DNA from: JAWWPY01 sp033854735
Lineage (GTDB): Bacteria > Actinomycetota > Actinomycetes > Streptosporangiales > Streptosporangiaceae
Reading direction: 5' to 3'
NCBI GenBank assembly: GCA_033854735.1
Contig: JAWWPY010000457.1
Coordinates: 1 to 64,000 of the forward strand
Length of the DNA stretch: 64,000 nucleotides
Of this stretch, positions 1-9,225 are shown one piece after another; the first letter of the stretch is position 1; each line of letters begins with the position of its first letter. The translations under genes and the position numbers were made by a program. Below the pieces are notes generated by a model. That model was not told where the DNA came from. It saw nothing but the letters and a program-made list of their open reading frames with translations, and did not search any database.

Positions 1-1024
1 GGGCAGCGGGAGCTTCCGCGCCGCCCGACTGGGGCCCCTCCCGCCGGCCGCGGCCGGCGGGGACCGTGCCCGCCAGGATGAGGAGCAGGCCGAGGATGCC
101 GCCGCCGAGCGGGCCGGTCACCCGGAGGGTGGCGATCGAGACAGCGTTCTGCCTGGCCATAGCGGCCAGCGAGCGGCGGCTGGGCTCCGACATCTTCAGG
201 TCCGCGTCGGCCACCACCAGTCCGTCCTGGCTACCAGGGCCGCGCAGCACGGAATGGATGCGCTCTTCAACGTCGATGGGGACCCCGGTCCGCGGGTCGA
301 CCCAGTACGTGTTGCTGGCCTGGAAGTAGCGGTCGGCCACGACGTTGCGGGCCGGGCCGGGCAGGCCGACCAGCGAAGAGGGCACGCCAGGCAGCTGCTG
401 GACCTGGGTGGGCGGGATGCGCTGGGTGAACCGGTAGGCCGTGATGCCCTCGACCCGCGCCGTCCCGCGGTAGGCCGCCGGCCAGGCCTGGTCGGTGTTG
501 GTGTCGAAGACCTGATAGGTGGCCTTGCGGGTGCTGATCGGCCAGAAATACAGCAGGATGCCGTTCTGGCGGACCCGGGTATCGTCGTTGACCGCAGCGC
601 CGCAGCAGTGGACCAGCTGCCCGGTCCGGCGGTCGAAGGCGGCTCGCTGGTAGGTGCTGATCACCTGTACACGGTTCGTGAGATCCTCGAGGACCGTGAA
701 CGAGTCCCACACCGCGATCTTGCTGGTGCTGGCACCGGGATCTCCGCGCAGGGTGCTGGTAAAGGTCAGGGTGACGCCGGTCCGGGTCCTGAGGGCACCC
801 TGGTCGAAGTAGGAGGCCTGCGGGGCCAGCAGGGTGTCCTTCAGGTAGATATTGGCGGGTGCGGCGATCAGCCGGGGGGCGGCGTAGAACCGCAAGAGCA
901 GGCCGGTGGCCACCAGGAAGACCCCCAGCCCGGCCATGACTGGGCGGGCCCGGCCGCTGCTCGGCCGGGGAGCTTTGCGCCGCGAGGAGATAGCCATGAG
1001 CCTGGGCGCTTCGGATGGGAGCAT
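1..1024 (-). CDS. DUF3068 / PorA-family membrane protein (3' end outside window)
   Basis: The reading frame is open from the ATG at 1024 to the window edge, 341 codons without a stop, so the C terminus is missing. Residues about 28-44 form one membrane segment (GLGVFLVATGLLLRF). A long extracytoplasmic stretch follows, with family-like features such as YLKDTLLAPQASYF, TFTSTLRG and the pair NTYWVDPRTGVPIDVEE. A second membrane segment (GGGILGLLLILAGTV) lies near residue 310. This layout, one N-terminal and one C-terminal helix around a beta-rich domain, is that of the actinobacterial DUF3068 (porin PorA family) proteins. Their role is unproven and they are usually linked to the cell envelope. 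A GGAGGA ribosome site lies about 5 nt before the start. The gene is 53 nt downstream of the Trm112-like gene on the same strand and is probably the last gene of that run visible here. Confidence 0.8.
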   Translation of the reverse strand, partial: MLPSEAPRLMAISSRRKAPRPSSGRARPVMAGLGVFLVATGLLLRFYAAPRLIAAPANIYLKDTLLAPQASYFDQGALRTRTGVTLTFTSTLRGDPGASTSKIAVWDSFTVLEDLTNRVQVISTYQRAAFDRRTGQLVHCCGAAVNDDTRVRQNGILLYFWPISTRKATYQVFDTNTDQAWPAAYRGTARVEGITAYRFTQRIPPTQVQQLPGVPSSLVGLPGPARNVVADRYFQASNTYWVDPRTGVPIDVEERIHSVLRGPGSQDGLVVADADLKMSEPSRRSLAAMARQNAVSIATLRVTGPLGGGILGLLLILAGTVPAGRGRREGPQSGGAEAPAA

Positions 1025-1077
1025 CGGTTCCTCCACGGCGTTGGGGGGATGAGCGGCAGGTCACCAGGAGCCCGGTG

Positions 1078-1449
1078 CTAGGCCGCGTCCTCGCCGGAGC
1101 TGGTCTTCCCCTCGGGGAGGGCACGGCCGTTGGGAGTGACCGCGGCCTCGTCGCCGACCGGGCCCGCAGCAGTGTGCAGATCGGCGACCAGTCCGGCGAG
1201 CACCTCGCGCAGCGGCACCTGAAGGGTGGCCAGCGCGCCGCCGGCGGCGGCCCGGCACAGCAGGTCCCGGTGCTGGTCGTCGCTCATCGTCTCGCCGTGG
1301 TCGGCGAGCATGACCGGGATGCCGTCGCGGACCTGGTAGCGGCGGCGCAGCCGCGGGTTGTACAGGATGCCGTCCTCGGCCAGGTACAGCAGGGCCTGCT
1401 TGTCGATCGGGCAGGCCAGCAGGTTCAGCAATAGCGGATCCAAGCTCAT
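1078..1449 (-). CDS. Trm112-like (UPF0434) protein
   Basis: A 123-residue protein. The first 50 residues match the Trm112/UPF0434 fold: LLNLLACPIDKQALLY, then YNPRLRRRYQVRDGIPVML. The family often carries zinc-binding cysteines, but here only one Cys (in ACPIDK) is present, so metal binding is unlikely. Trm112 proteins activate or stabilise partner methyltransferases. The nearby methyltransferase at 8118-8882 is a possible but unproven partner. The start ATG overlaps the TGA of the upstream transporter gene by 4 nt (ATGA), which indicates translational coupling. The C-terminal 70 residues are variable and unassigned. Confidence 0.75.
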   Translation of the reverse strand: MSLDPLLLNLLACPIDKQALLYLAEDGILYNPRLRRRYQVRDGIPVMLADHGETMSDDQHRDLLCRAAAGGALATLQVPLREVLAGLVADLHTAAGPVGDEAAVTPNGRALPEGKTSSGEDAA

Positions 1450-2495
1450 GGCAGGGGCCTTTCCGTGGAGAGGGACGGGGCAAGACGCTGGCCGCCTCGC
1501 GGCCGGTAACCGGGCCGACGGCGGCCCGCGGCCCGCTCGCTCGCGACGGTCAGGATGACCGGCACGGTGACGGCGGCGATACCGCCCGCCAGCCGCATGG
1601 CCAGCGCGACCGGACCAGCGGGCAACCGCTCGTGGAACAGCCACGAACCGATGACGACCAGGTATGCGGTACTGATGATGAACGAGATGGGCATGACGAT
1701 GGAGGCCGGGCTGCGCTGGAGCGCGGTCTGGAACAGGCACATGCCCACGGCCGTGCTGCCGAGCAGTACGTACAGGTAGGGCGACGCCGCGGCGGCGGCG
1801 ATGAGCCCGTCATGGGAGTGCTGCGGCAACACACCTCCCGTGGCCGCCACGGTATGAGTCGCGATAGTGGCCACCGGCGCGGGTGCGCCGGCCCGGGCGG
1901 TGAACACGGCGGCCGACAGTGCCTTGAGGGCGAGTCCGGCGACCCCGTAGATCAGCCCGGCACACAGGCCGTAGCTGACCCCGGTGACCGGGTACCGGTG
2001 CCGGCGGCTGGACGCCCGATGGGCCCATCCGTAGATGACCAGGCCCGCCAGGCAGGCGGGGGCCGCCGCCGCCGCGATGGCGATTCCGGCGGCGTGGGTT
2101 CCCGCGGCCGCGCCCGGGCCGCGGCCGCTGGACCAGCTCAGCAGCAGCACCGCGGCGGCGATGATCCCGATGCAGGCGAGCTCGGTGCGCCCGAGCCGTT
2201 CGTGCAGTACCAGCCGCGAGAAGACGATCGTCACCACCACCCCGGAGGCCTGCAAGGGCTGGGCGACCGTCAGCGGTTCCAGGGACAGCACCACAAGCTG
2301 CAGCACCAGGCCGCCGCAGATCAGCGCGAAGCCCACCAGCCAGGCCGGATCGGTGAACAGGGTGCGCACCAGCGGCCAGAGGTGGTGCGCGTCGATGGTC
2401 GGCAAGTGCGCGAGGGCGCGCTTTTCCAGGACGAAACCGAGGCTGTAGATGACGGTGGCCGCCACGGCGAGGATGATCCCGGGATGAGCGATCAC
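1446..2495 (-). CDS. DMT/EamA-like membrane transporter
   Basis: A 349-residue integral membrane protein with about 9-10 hydrophobic helices. It begins with IILAVAATVIYSLGFVLEKRAL and carries the paired-repeat look of the drug/metabolite transporter superfamily (QPLQASGVVVTIVFSRL in the first half, VMPISFIISTAYLVVIGSWLFHERL in the second). The substrate is unknown. Its place between an acyltransferase and a Trm112 protein in an envelope operon suggests export or flipping of an envelope intermediate, which is inference only. The start is a GTG that overlaps the upstream stop as GTGA. Confidence 0.75.
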   Translation of the reverse strand: MIAHPGIILAVAATVIYSLGFVLEKRALAHLPTIDAHHLWPLVRTLFTDPAWLVGFALICGGLVLQLVVLSLEPLTVAQPLQASGVVVTIVFSRLVLHERLGRTELACIGIIAAAVLLLSWSSGRGPGAAAGTHAAGIAIAAAAAPACLAGLVIYGWAHRASSRRHRYPVTGVSYGLCAGLIYGVAGLALKALSAAVFTARAGAPAPVATIATHTVAATGGVLPQHSHDGLIAAAAASPYLYVLLGSTAVGMCLFQTALQRSPASIVMPISFIISTAYLVVIGSWLFHERLPAGPVALAMRLAGGIAAVTVPVILTVASERAAGRRRPGYRPRGGQRLAPSLSTERPLP

Positions 2496-3901
2496 GGCGG
2501 TCTCCGCTGGGGCAGAGCGGCCAGTCCGGCGAGAGCCCGGCAGTAGTCAGCGGTGAAATCCTCCGCGGCGCCGGAGTCCAGGAGCGCGTGCCGGTAGTGG
2601 ACACACAGGTGCAGTCGGCCGGCGACCGTCACGGCGCCCACCGCCAGGCCCCGCGGCATCGGGGCCGGGCCGGAGATCCACAGCGGTGCCTGGCCGCGGC
2701 CGCTGAAGCAGGGCGGGTCGGGGAGCACGCCCAGGTTGCTGACCAGTGAGGTATCGGTACATACCGGCCGGGCGAGGCGGCGGGCCAGGCGCGCCGTGTG
2801 CCGCTTTACCACGGTCGGCGCCCAGCCCGCGGCTAGCAGCCTGCTCACCGCGTCCAGCCCGGGGCGGGGCTGCAGCTTGCCGGCCCTGGTCTGGGCCGCG
2901 ACCTGCGCGAGCAGGCCAGCCGTGTCGGCGCGCTGGCCGGGACGAGCGGTCACCCGGATCAGCCGCGACAGGTTGCCGGGCCCCTCCCAGCGCCGCTGCG
3001 GGTCCCGGCCGTTGACTGGCACGGTGATCCGGATTGTCCCGCTGCGCCGGCCATGGGCCGCGTTCCACCGGTCCACGGTGAGGATCAGCGCCGCGACGAG
3101 CAGATCGTTGACCGTCGGGTGCGGGCCGCTGCCCTGGCGGGGCGGCCGGGGAACCGGTGCCGATTTCAGCACGAAACCGTATCCGGGCCGGTCGGGCTGT
3201 GTTGCGTGCGCGGCGACCCGGGTCACGACGCCGGGCAGCAGGGGCAGGCCGGGCCGGTTGCCGCGCCGGGCCACCGGTGCCTGCCCGCGCGGGGACCGGT
3301 GCGGGGCCGGCGGCGGGACCGGGCCAGAGCCGGGCCGAGACGGCGAAGCGGCCTGCGGGCCGATGCTCGCGCTGGCGCTCGCACGGTACCTGTAGGCGGC
3401 GCAGATCGCGGAGAGCAGGGCCAGGCTGGAGATGCCGTCGAAGGCGGCGTGGTGGGTCTGCAAGATCACGACATCGTGCTCGGGTCCGACCGCCAGCAAC
3501 ACCCGCGCCGCGGTGTTGTTCAGGGACATCGGCCAGGCGGACAGCCGTTCCCGCAGCGCGGCCAGCTGACCGGGGCTGCCCCAACCGCTTACCGTGAGCA
3601 ACCCGGGCTCCCCGCCGGGAGCGGGACGGCGTCCCGGCCGGATGGCGGGCGCGGCGGCTTCCCAGCGCAGGCGGCGGCTCCATCGGGAGGCGGCGGCCAG
3701 GTGCCGTCGCGCCGATGGGTCGGCGGCCAGCACGTCGGCGAGCGCCGCCTCCAGAGCCGCCCTGTCCAGGTGGCCCGGGACGTGGGTCTCGAGCTGCACC
3801 AGGCTAGGCTCCTGGGCGTTCTCGAGGTAGAGGTCGAGTTCGTCGATCGGGGCAAACGGCCAGGACGCCGGTGCGCCGGGCGTGTCCCTGAGCGTGGTCA
3901 C
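2492..3901 (-). CDS. Condensation-domain / PapA-like acyltransferase
   Basis: A 469-residue protein. Residues 150-156 read HHAAFDG, the HHxxxDG catalytic motif of CoA-dependent acyltransferases of the condensation, PapA and wax-ester-synthase superfamily. Further support comes from FAPIDELDLYLE at the N terminus, PVNGRDP in the middle and SLVSNLGVLPDPP near the C terminus. A Pro/Arg-rich stretch around residues 175-225 is low in complexity. I infer acylation of a lipid or glycan made by this envelope cluster. The start is the GTG that overlaps the AftD-like stop (GTGA). Longer readings starting at 4738 run antisense-like through the AftD-like gene and are not real. Confidence 0.75.
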   Translation of the reverse strand: MTTLRDTPGAPASWPFAPIDELDLYLENAQEPSLVQLETHVPGHLDRAALEAALADVLAADPSARRHLAAASRWSRRLRWEAAAPAIRPGRRPAPGGEPGLLTVSGWGSPGQLAALRERLSAWPMSLNNTAARVLLAVGPEHDVVILQTHHAAFDGISSLALLSAICAAYRYRASASASIGPQAASPSRPGSGPVPPPAPHRSPRGQAPVARRGNRPGLPLLPGVVTRVAAHATQPDRPGYGFVLKSAPVPRPPRQGSGPHPTVNDLLVAALILTVDRWNAAHGRRSGTIRITVPVNGRDPQRRWEGPGNLSRLIRVTARPGQRADTAGLLAQVAAQTRAGKLQPRPGLDAVSRLLAAGWAPTVVKRHTARLARRLARPVCTDTSLVSNLGVLPDPPCFSGRGQAPLWISGPAPMPRGLAVGAVTVAGRLHLCVHYRHALLDSGAAEDFTADYCRALAGLAALPQRRPP

Positions 3902-6900
3902 TCGCCGTGCTCCTCGCCTGCGGGGGCTACGGCGGTTGTCCGGCGCTGCGCTCCCGGGGCGGTCGGCGTCAGCGCAGCGGCCAGGGCAATCAGCGCCGCG
4001 GCCTGGGCGGGCCAGCCGAAGGCTCCAGCGCCGGTCTGGGGGCCGTGGCCGAGGCTGGTCATGGCCAGCGCGCCCGCGACGCACATCGTGGCCAAGGCGA
4101 GCCACGGCACCCAGCGCGGCCGCCACCAGCCCAGTACCAGCACGACCGGGACCGCGGCCACGAGAGGCCCGCCGACCAGGGCTAGCACCACGGCCGCGGC
4201 GGCCACAGCGAGCCAGTGCCCAAACGGGCCGGGCCCGGACTCGGTGGCGGCCGGCCCGACCAGGCCCCCGGCTGCCGGCCGCGGCCGGCGTCGCGACGGC
4301 CAGGCCGCGGCCGCGATCAGCACGCAGACCGCCAGCGCGGATCCAGCCAGCAGCCACCGGTATCCGGTCGTGGGGGGGAAAGCCATGACGACCCGGCCGC
4401 CGGCGCCAGCCGGCACCATAAAGGCCTGCTGCCAGCCGTCCAGGGTCACCGGCGTGAGCCGGTGCCCGTTGAGGGTGGCGGTCCAGCCCGGGTTGGCCAC
4501 ATCGTGAACCTCCAGGTACGACGGGCTGCCGGGGCCGATCGTGGCGGTGCGGTACTCGGCTCCCCACGAGCCGATCCGCAAGTGACGAGCCGCCGCGCCC
4601 GCGTTTGACGGCCCGGCGGCGGGTGTAGCCGCGGCCGCGCTGAGGCTCAGGTCGGTGACGGCCAGCGGCACGCCGGTCCCTGGCGAGGTCAGCCAGTGCC
4701 GGCCCGCGCTCAGCGTCAGCGCCGCCCCCTTCGTGCACAGGTGCAGCGGCAGCGGGGTGAGGTCGGTGAGGTCGCTCACGGTGCCGGAAACTGAGGTGGG
4801 ATAGGTGTGGCCGTCCACGGTCACCGGCGGCCCCAGCCCGCAGCCGAGCCTGAAGGGGGCGGAGGGGGCGGGACTGCCGGTACCCAGGCCGGCCAGCGCG
4901 GGAACGCTCAGCCGGGCCAGGCCGACAGGTAGCTGCTGGGCCTGGCCGACCAGCAAGTTGTAGGCGGTGGCCGGCATCACGCCGGGAAAGCTGATGTCCA
5001 GCTGCTCGGTGATGAGCGGCGGGAAGTGCAGGACGCCGCTCTGCGGCACCGGTACGTCACGGGTTCCGCCGGGGCTGGTGATCAGCACGCGGGTCGGTTC
5101 GGCGGCGATCCCCACGGTCGACGCGGTGAGGTCGATCTCGTCGATGGTCCGCCGCCCCTTCCATCGCAGGTGCAGGGTGGCACTGGGGCCGGCCGCAAGC
5201 CAGCCGGTGCCGCCGCTGCTCTCGAGGAGGTTCTGCGGGCGCACCGCGGGCAGCGAGCCGAAGGTGGAGCTGGCGGTGATATGGAGCTGCGCCGGCGCCC
5301 CGGAGCCCACCCGGTCCAGGAGCGCGTTGAGCGCCGCGCCGGGCACGGCGGTGACACTCCCCGAGACGGCAAAGCGCTCCCCGGCGGGGGTGGTGTAGGT
5401 CCGGTCGAGGGCCGGTTCCGGGGGGGCGCCGGGCAGGCCGAACGTCGTGGGGGTTTCGCGGTGGAAGCTGAAGGACGGGACGGGCCCGGCCTGGTCCTCG
5501 GAGGGCTGAAGGAAACGGGTGACGCGCACGCCGGGAATGGTGACCTCGCCGATGCCCGCGCCGGGCCCACCGGGAATGCCGCCACGGGTGGCGCCGATGG
5601 TGATCCGCAGCCAGCTTGTCGTACCTGACGGGACGCTGACCGGCTGGGGTGCTCCCGTGGCCCGCGTGCCGGTGGCGGCGTGGCCCGCGGCGGTGGTGAT
5701 GACCAAGCGGGCCGCCACCGGCCGCGGAATGTCATCCAGCAGACGCACCGTCAGCGTCCCGGGCAGATGCCGCGGGTGGCTGAAGCGGATCTGGATCCAC
5801 TGCCCGTCGGCGCGGCCGGGGCTGGCCTCGATCCAGGCGGTCGACGGGTCGCCGTCGAACGCATTGACTGGGTCGCCCTGCGGTGCCTCCCACAGCCAGG
5901 ACCCCGCGGAGGAGGCCGTGACGCTGGCCGCGCCGGTGAGCACGGCGACGGTTTGATGCCCGGCGGTGCCGGCCGGCAGGAGCTGGCGGGGCGGCTTGCC
6001 GGACGCGCCTTGCGGGTTATCCGGCGGGATGGTGCCGGTCGCGGTGTAGGTGTAGGAGGTGTTGTCGTTGGGCAGGCCGAATACGGTGTCGGCCCGGCGG
6101 AGCCCGTCGGTGACGTCCTGCTGGGCGGCAGGCGGGTCAGCGCTGGTGTCCTGGCCAGCGATCACGGCGGCCCGGTGGCCCAGCATGCCCTGGGCTTCCA
6201 GTTGCAGCAGCGAGGCGGGACCGCCGTCGATGAGCGTGGTCGAGGTGGCGGGCAGGACGGCGGCCGGCCCGGCCGGCCGCTCGGCCGGATTGGCGGCCTG
6301 GAAGATCTCGACCGGGGGATACTGCGGCTCGATCGCCTCAACCTGCAGGGCGGTCCCCTGGCCGACCGGGCCGGCGGGCACCGGCGGGCCGAAAGCGGCG
6401 ACCCGCGTGAACCCTGACTGGTCCAGCGCGGTGTGCACCACCGTCGGCGGGGTGTAGCCGAGCTGGGCGGGATCCAGGTCGTTGCGGACCAGGACGTAAC
6501 GGATGCCTGCCCGGGCCAGATAGCGGGCCAGGCCCGGCGAAGCGGTGCCCGATTCGATGGCCTGCTCAGCGCCGTTCAGCAGGTCGCTGACCCCGCCGCC
6601 GCTGAATGACACCAGGTTGCGCTGCACCCACGGTGAGCGGGCCAGCGGCGCGAGCGGTTCGTCGATCGGCTGTCCCCAGGTGTAGATGCCGTGAGAATCG
6701 GCCGGTACCACCAGCGTCGTCTCGGTCTCGTGGTGTGAGGCCAGCCACGTGGCGGCCTGCTGCCAGTAGCTGGGTACCTGGCTGAACGAGCCGGGCTGCA
6801 GGACTTTCCCATTCAGGTAGGGCAGGCCCATGCCCGCCAGGACCACCACCGCGGCGGCGCAGGCGGTGCGGCGCGCGGCCGGCCGCGGCCACACCCCGCG

Positions 6901-8121
6901 CGAGAGGACGTGCGCGATCCCGAGCGCCAGCACCACGGCCAGTGCCGGCTCAATCTTGTAGACGTTGCGCAACGCCGACAGCGGTCCGTTCAGCAGCGTC
7001 TGGACCTGCTGGTGCAGCGGCCCGCCCAGCGGCCCGGCATAGCCGGTCAACGCCCACAGGGCGGCTACGGCGGCGGTGCCGCGCAGCCATCCCGCTTCGG
7101 GCAGGTCCCGGCGGGCCAGCCCGGCCAGGCCCGCTGCCGCCGCGACGGTGCCGCCTGCCACCGCCCACGCCGATCCCACCATCACCGATCCCGCGGTCAG
7201 CCACGGCTGCCCGAAGTTCAGGTAAGCGACCCAGTTGCCGCTGCCGCGCAAGGTCGCCGCCGCCGACATGGTCTGGGCGGTGTTGGCGGCTTGCTCGATG
7301 TACGGCAGGAAGTTGAAGCCGTACCGTGCCTGGTACAGCAGCGGCACGAGCCACCACGACGTGGCCAGGAATACCGCTCCCGTCCACCAGGCCGCGAGCA
7401 CCCACCGGCGCCGCCCCGGACGGGTCAGGATGTACAGGCCGGCCGGGACAATGGCGGCCAGGGTGGAGACCGCGTTGACACCGCCCATGCACGCCACGAC
7501 GAGGCCAGAGCGGGCCGCCGCCATCCGGCCCGCGCCGGTGCGGGCCAGCGGCAGCACCGCCCACGGGGCCAGCACGCCCGGCAGCACCCCGGCGGAGGTC
7601 GAGCCGACCAGGATGGTGAAGGTCGGCCACAGCGCGAACGCGGCTCCGGCCAGGAGCCGGGTCGGCCGCGATCCGATGCCCAGGGCCTCGGCCAGCTTTA
7701 CCGGCCCCCAGAACGCCACCATGATCAGCAGCGATATCCACACCCGCTCGGCCAGCCACACCGGCACGTGCAGCAGGTGCGTGATCAGGTAGAAGGCACC
7801 CATGGGGAAGGCGTAGCCGATGTACTGGTCCTGCAGGCCGCCGAACGACTCCAGCGGATTCCACAGATGCCACAGGTGCCGGTAAAAACCCACCGGATCG
7901 ATGTTCACGCCCAGCTTGGTGTCGAACGTCATCCGCCCGGGATCCTGCACGATCAGGGCGGCCAGCACCAGGACCCACAGCACCACGGTCCAGCGCAGGC
8001 CGGCCCGTTCCGCGGCCTGTCCCCAGCCACGCCGCAGCCGCCGGGGAGGCCGGCTTCCGCCGCCGGCGGAGCCGGGCTGATCCCTGAAGATCTCCGCTAG
8101 CGGGAGATGCTGAGTCGTCAC
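3898..8121 (-). CDS. AftD-like alpha-(1->3)-arabinofuranosyltransferase family protein
   Basis: A very large (1407-residue) envelope glycosyltransferase. The N-terminal third is a GT-C-type polytopic membrane domain. Its first loop carries TFDTKLGVNIDPVGFYRHLW and GYAFPMGAFYLITHLLHVP, typical of AftD, which adds alpha-1,3 arabinofuranose branches in mycobacterial arabinogalactan and lipoarabinomannan. The middle is a long periplasmic region with carbohydrate-binding-like segments (around residues 735-835, with WIEASPGRADGQWIQIRFS resembling a discoidin/F5-8C fold). Further membrane helices occur near the C terminus. The start is the GTG at 8121 that overlaps the methyltransferase TGA. A start further upstream would lie inside that gene. 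AftD homologues occur outside mycolic-acid bacteria, where the acceptor is less clear. Confidence 0.85.
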   Translation of the reverse strand: MTTQHLPLAEIFRDQPGSAGGGSRPPRRLRRGWGQAAERAGLRWTVVLWVLVLAALIVQDPGRMTFDTKLGVNIDPVGFYRHLWHLWNPLESFGGLQDQYIGYAFPMGAFYLITHLLHVPVWLAERVWISLLIMVAFWGPVKLAEALGIGSRPTRLLAGAAFALWPTFTILVGSTSAGVLPGVLAPWAVLPLARTGAGRMAAARSGLVVACMGGVNAVSTLAAIVPAGLYILTRPGRRRWVLAAWWTGAVFLATSWWLVPLLYQARYGFNFLPYIEQAANTAQTMSAAATLRGSGNWVAYLNFGQPWLTAGSVMVGSAWAVAGGTVAAAAGLAGLARRDLPEAGWLRGTAAVAALWALTGYAGPLGGPLHQQVQTLLNGPLSALRNVYKIEPALAVVLALGIAHVLSRGVWPRPAARRTACAAAVVVLAGMGLPYLNGKVLQPGSFSQVPSYWQQAATWLASHHETETTLVVPADSHGIYTWGQPIDEPLAPLARSPWVQRNLVSFSGGGVSDLLNGAEQAIESGTASPGLARYLARAGIRYVLVRNDLDPAQLGYTPPTVVHTALDQSGFTRVAAFGPPVPAGPVGQGTALQVEAIEPQYPPVEIFQAANPAERPAGPAAVLPATSTTLIDGGPASLLQLEAQGMLGHRAAVIAGQDTSADPPAAQQDVTDGLRRADTVFGLPNDNTSYTYTATGTIPPDNPQGASGKPPRQLLPAGTAGHQTVAVLTGAASVTASSAGSWLWEAPQGDPVNAFDGDPSTAWIEASPGRADGQWIQIRFSHPRHLPGTLTVRLLDDIPRPVAARLVITTAAGHAATGTRATGAPQPVSVPSGTTSWLRITIGATRGGIPGGPGAGIGEVTIPGVRVTRFLQPSEDQAGPVPSFSFHRETPTTFGLPGAPPEPALDRTYTTPAGERFAVSGSVTAVPGAALNALLDRVGSGAPAQLHITASSTFGSLPAVRPQNLLESSGGTGWLAAGPSATLHLRWKGRRTIDEIDLTASTVGIAAEPTRVLITSPGGTRDVPVPQSGVLHFPPLITEQLDISFPGVMPATAYNLLVGQAQQLPVGLARLSVPALAGLGTGSPAPSAPFRLGCGLGPPVTVDGHTYPTSVSGTVSDLTDLTPLPLHLCTKGAALTLSAGRHWLTSPGTGVPLAVTDLSLSAAAATPAAGPSNAGAAARHLRIGSWGAEYRTATIGPGSPSYLEVHDVANPGWTATLNGHRLTPVTLDGWQQAFMVPAGAGGRVVMAFPPTTGYRWLLAGSALAVCVLIAAAAWPSRRRPRPAAGGLVGPAATESGPGPFGHWLAVAAAAVVLALVGGPLVAAVPVVLVLGWWRPRWVPWLALATMCVAGALAMTSLGHGPQTGAGAFGWPAQAAALIALAAALTPTAPGAQRRTTAVAPAGEEHGE

Positions 8122-8882
8122 GCCTGCCGCCGCAGTATGACCAGGAGATTCCACGTCAGCAGTTCGCGCAGCCCGGGCAGGTAGATCAGGAACCGGCACC
8201 AGCGCGGGTAGTAGCGGGGCCGCGCCTCGACCACGGTGACATCGGCGCGGCGGCGCACCAGGGCCAGGACACGGCCGACACCGAGCGGGAACATCGTCTG
8301 ACCGAAGAGGTTCTTGGGCTCCCGGCCGTGGCGGCGGGTATAGCGGCGGGCTGCGTAGTCGCCGCCCAGGTAGTGGAAGGGGGCAGTCTCATGGCCGCCC
8401 CACGGTGACAGCCATGCGGTGTAGGACAGATACACCAGCCCGCCGGGCCGGGTAACGCGGATCATCTCGTCGATGAACCCCGCCGGATCCTTCACGTGCT
8501 CGAGCACGTTGCAGGAGAAGCAGACATCCACAGTGGCGTCGGCCAGCGGCAGCCAGTAGCCGTCACCGATCACGCTGGCGCGGCCAGGGGCGCTGTGGCT
8601 GTACAACTCACCGGGATCCGGCTCGACCAGGAGGCACTCGGCACCGCGGTCTCGGAAGGCGGCGGTGAAGTACCCCGCGCCGCCGCCGACGTCCACGACC
8701 CGGCACTTGTTGAGTTCTATGTGGCGTTCCAGGAGGGCGACCGAGTCACGCGCCAGCAGGGTGTAGAACCGGCCTGGATCCGACTGCTCGCGGGCGAAGG
8801 CCGCCAGCAGGTGAAACGCACCGGCCGGGCGCAGCGCCGACGTGGTCCCGGAGGTGGTGGACGGGAGCGCACCGGTAGGCAT
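8118..8882 (-). CDS. Class I SAM-dependent methyltransferase
   Basis: A 254-residue protein with a Rossmann SAM-binding core. Motif I is VVDVGGGAGYFTAAF, the post-I acidic residue is in LLVEPDPGE, and the Methyltransf_11-type segment CFSCNVLEHVKDPAGFIDEM follows. The C-terminal 40 residues (RFLIYLPGLRELLTWNLLVIL) are amphipathic or hydrophobic and may touch the membrane. I chose the ATG at 8882 because AAGGAGG lies 6 nt upstream of it. The GTG at 8900 would place that ribosome site inside the gene. It is the first gene of the leftward envelope run. The substrate is unknown. Confidence 0.8.
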   Translation of the reverse strand: MPTGALPSTTSGTTSALRPAGAFHLLAAFAREQSDPGRFYTLLARDSVALLERHIELNKCRVVDVGGGAGYFTAAFRDRGAECLLVEPDPGELYSHSAPGRASVIGDGYWLPLADATVDVCFSCNVLEHVKDPAGFIDEMIRVTRPGGLVYLSYTAWLSPWGGHETAPFHYLGGDYAARRYTRRHGREPKNLFGQTMFPLGVGRVLALVRRRADVTVVEARPRYYPRWCRFLIYLPGLRELLTWNLLVILRRQA

Positions 8883-9034
8883 TCCGTTCCTCCTTGACAC
8901 CGTCCAGGGTGGCCTTCAGGGCCACGGCGCTGGGCGCCCGGCACCGTACCGATGGCATCCCCCACCGACGGGAATTGCCGGTCCGGCGGGACGGACGGGG
9001 GTTATGCGCCACCGGTGACGGCCTTTATTACCGG

Positions 9035-9063
9035 ACGGTAGGTCACTCTTGATGGTTCGTCAA
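9035..9063 (-). promoter_or_regulatory. Promoter of the leftward envelope operon
   Basis: On the minus strand TTGACG (9063-9058) and TACCGT (9040-9035) are separated by 17 bp. The predicted transcript starts near 9028, giving a leader of about 145 nt. The -10 is part of a perfect palindrome, TACCGGACGGTA (9029-9040), a possible operator. The -35 is embedded in CGTTATTGAC (9068-9059), also found in the divergent promoter. Confidence 0.6.
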
Positions 9064-9145
9064 TAACGTCCGGATTACGGCCTCCTAAAACCGCCACCGC
9101 CCTCAGAGATCCCCGGGAGGTCTCCGGATCGGGGGTGATCGTCGG

Positions 9146-9180
9146 CGTTATTGACACTCGATCAATTGTGCGTGGACAAT
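9146..9180 (+). promoter_or_regulatory. Promoter of the rightward envelope operon
   Basis: TTGACA (9151-9156) and GACAAT (9175-9180) are 18 bp apart. The -35 is inside CGTTATTGAC (9146-9155), the inverted twin of the box at 9059-9068. The rest of 8883-9225 holds no gene. The predicted start of transcription near 9187 rules out the in-frame TTG at 9151 as a translation start. Confidence 0.6.
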
Positions 9181-9225
9181 GACTGCGCTGTCTCGCCGGG
9201 CCGGTCCATGTGGAGGAGATCAGGC

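Noticed and set aside
254..1124. Long readings on both strands over the first kilobase (275 and 285 residues).
   Set aside because: They are shadows of the DUF3068 gene, whose frame runs off the window and gives the only protein-like sequence with membrane helices.
2492..4738. A 748-residue version of the PapA-like gene.
   Set aside because: Its first 280 residues are Arg/Gly/Pro-rich shadow of the AftD-like gene. The GTGA overlap at 3898-3901 gives a proper start.
8118..8900. GTG at 8900 as start of the methyltransferase.
   Set aside because: The strong AAGGAGG ribosome site would lie inside the coding sequence. It fits the ATG at 8882.
9151..9225. TTG at 9151 as start of the glycosyltransferase.
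   Set aside because: That TTG is the -35 hexamer of the promoter. The ATG at 9226 has a good ribosome site.
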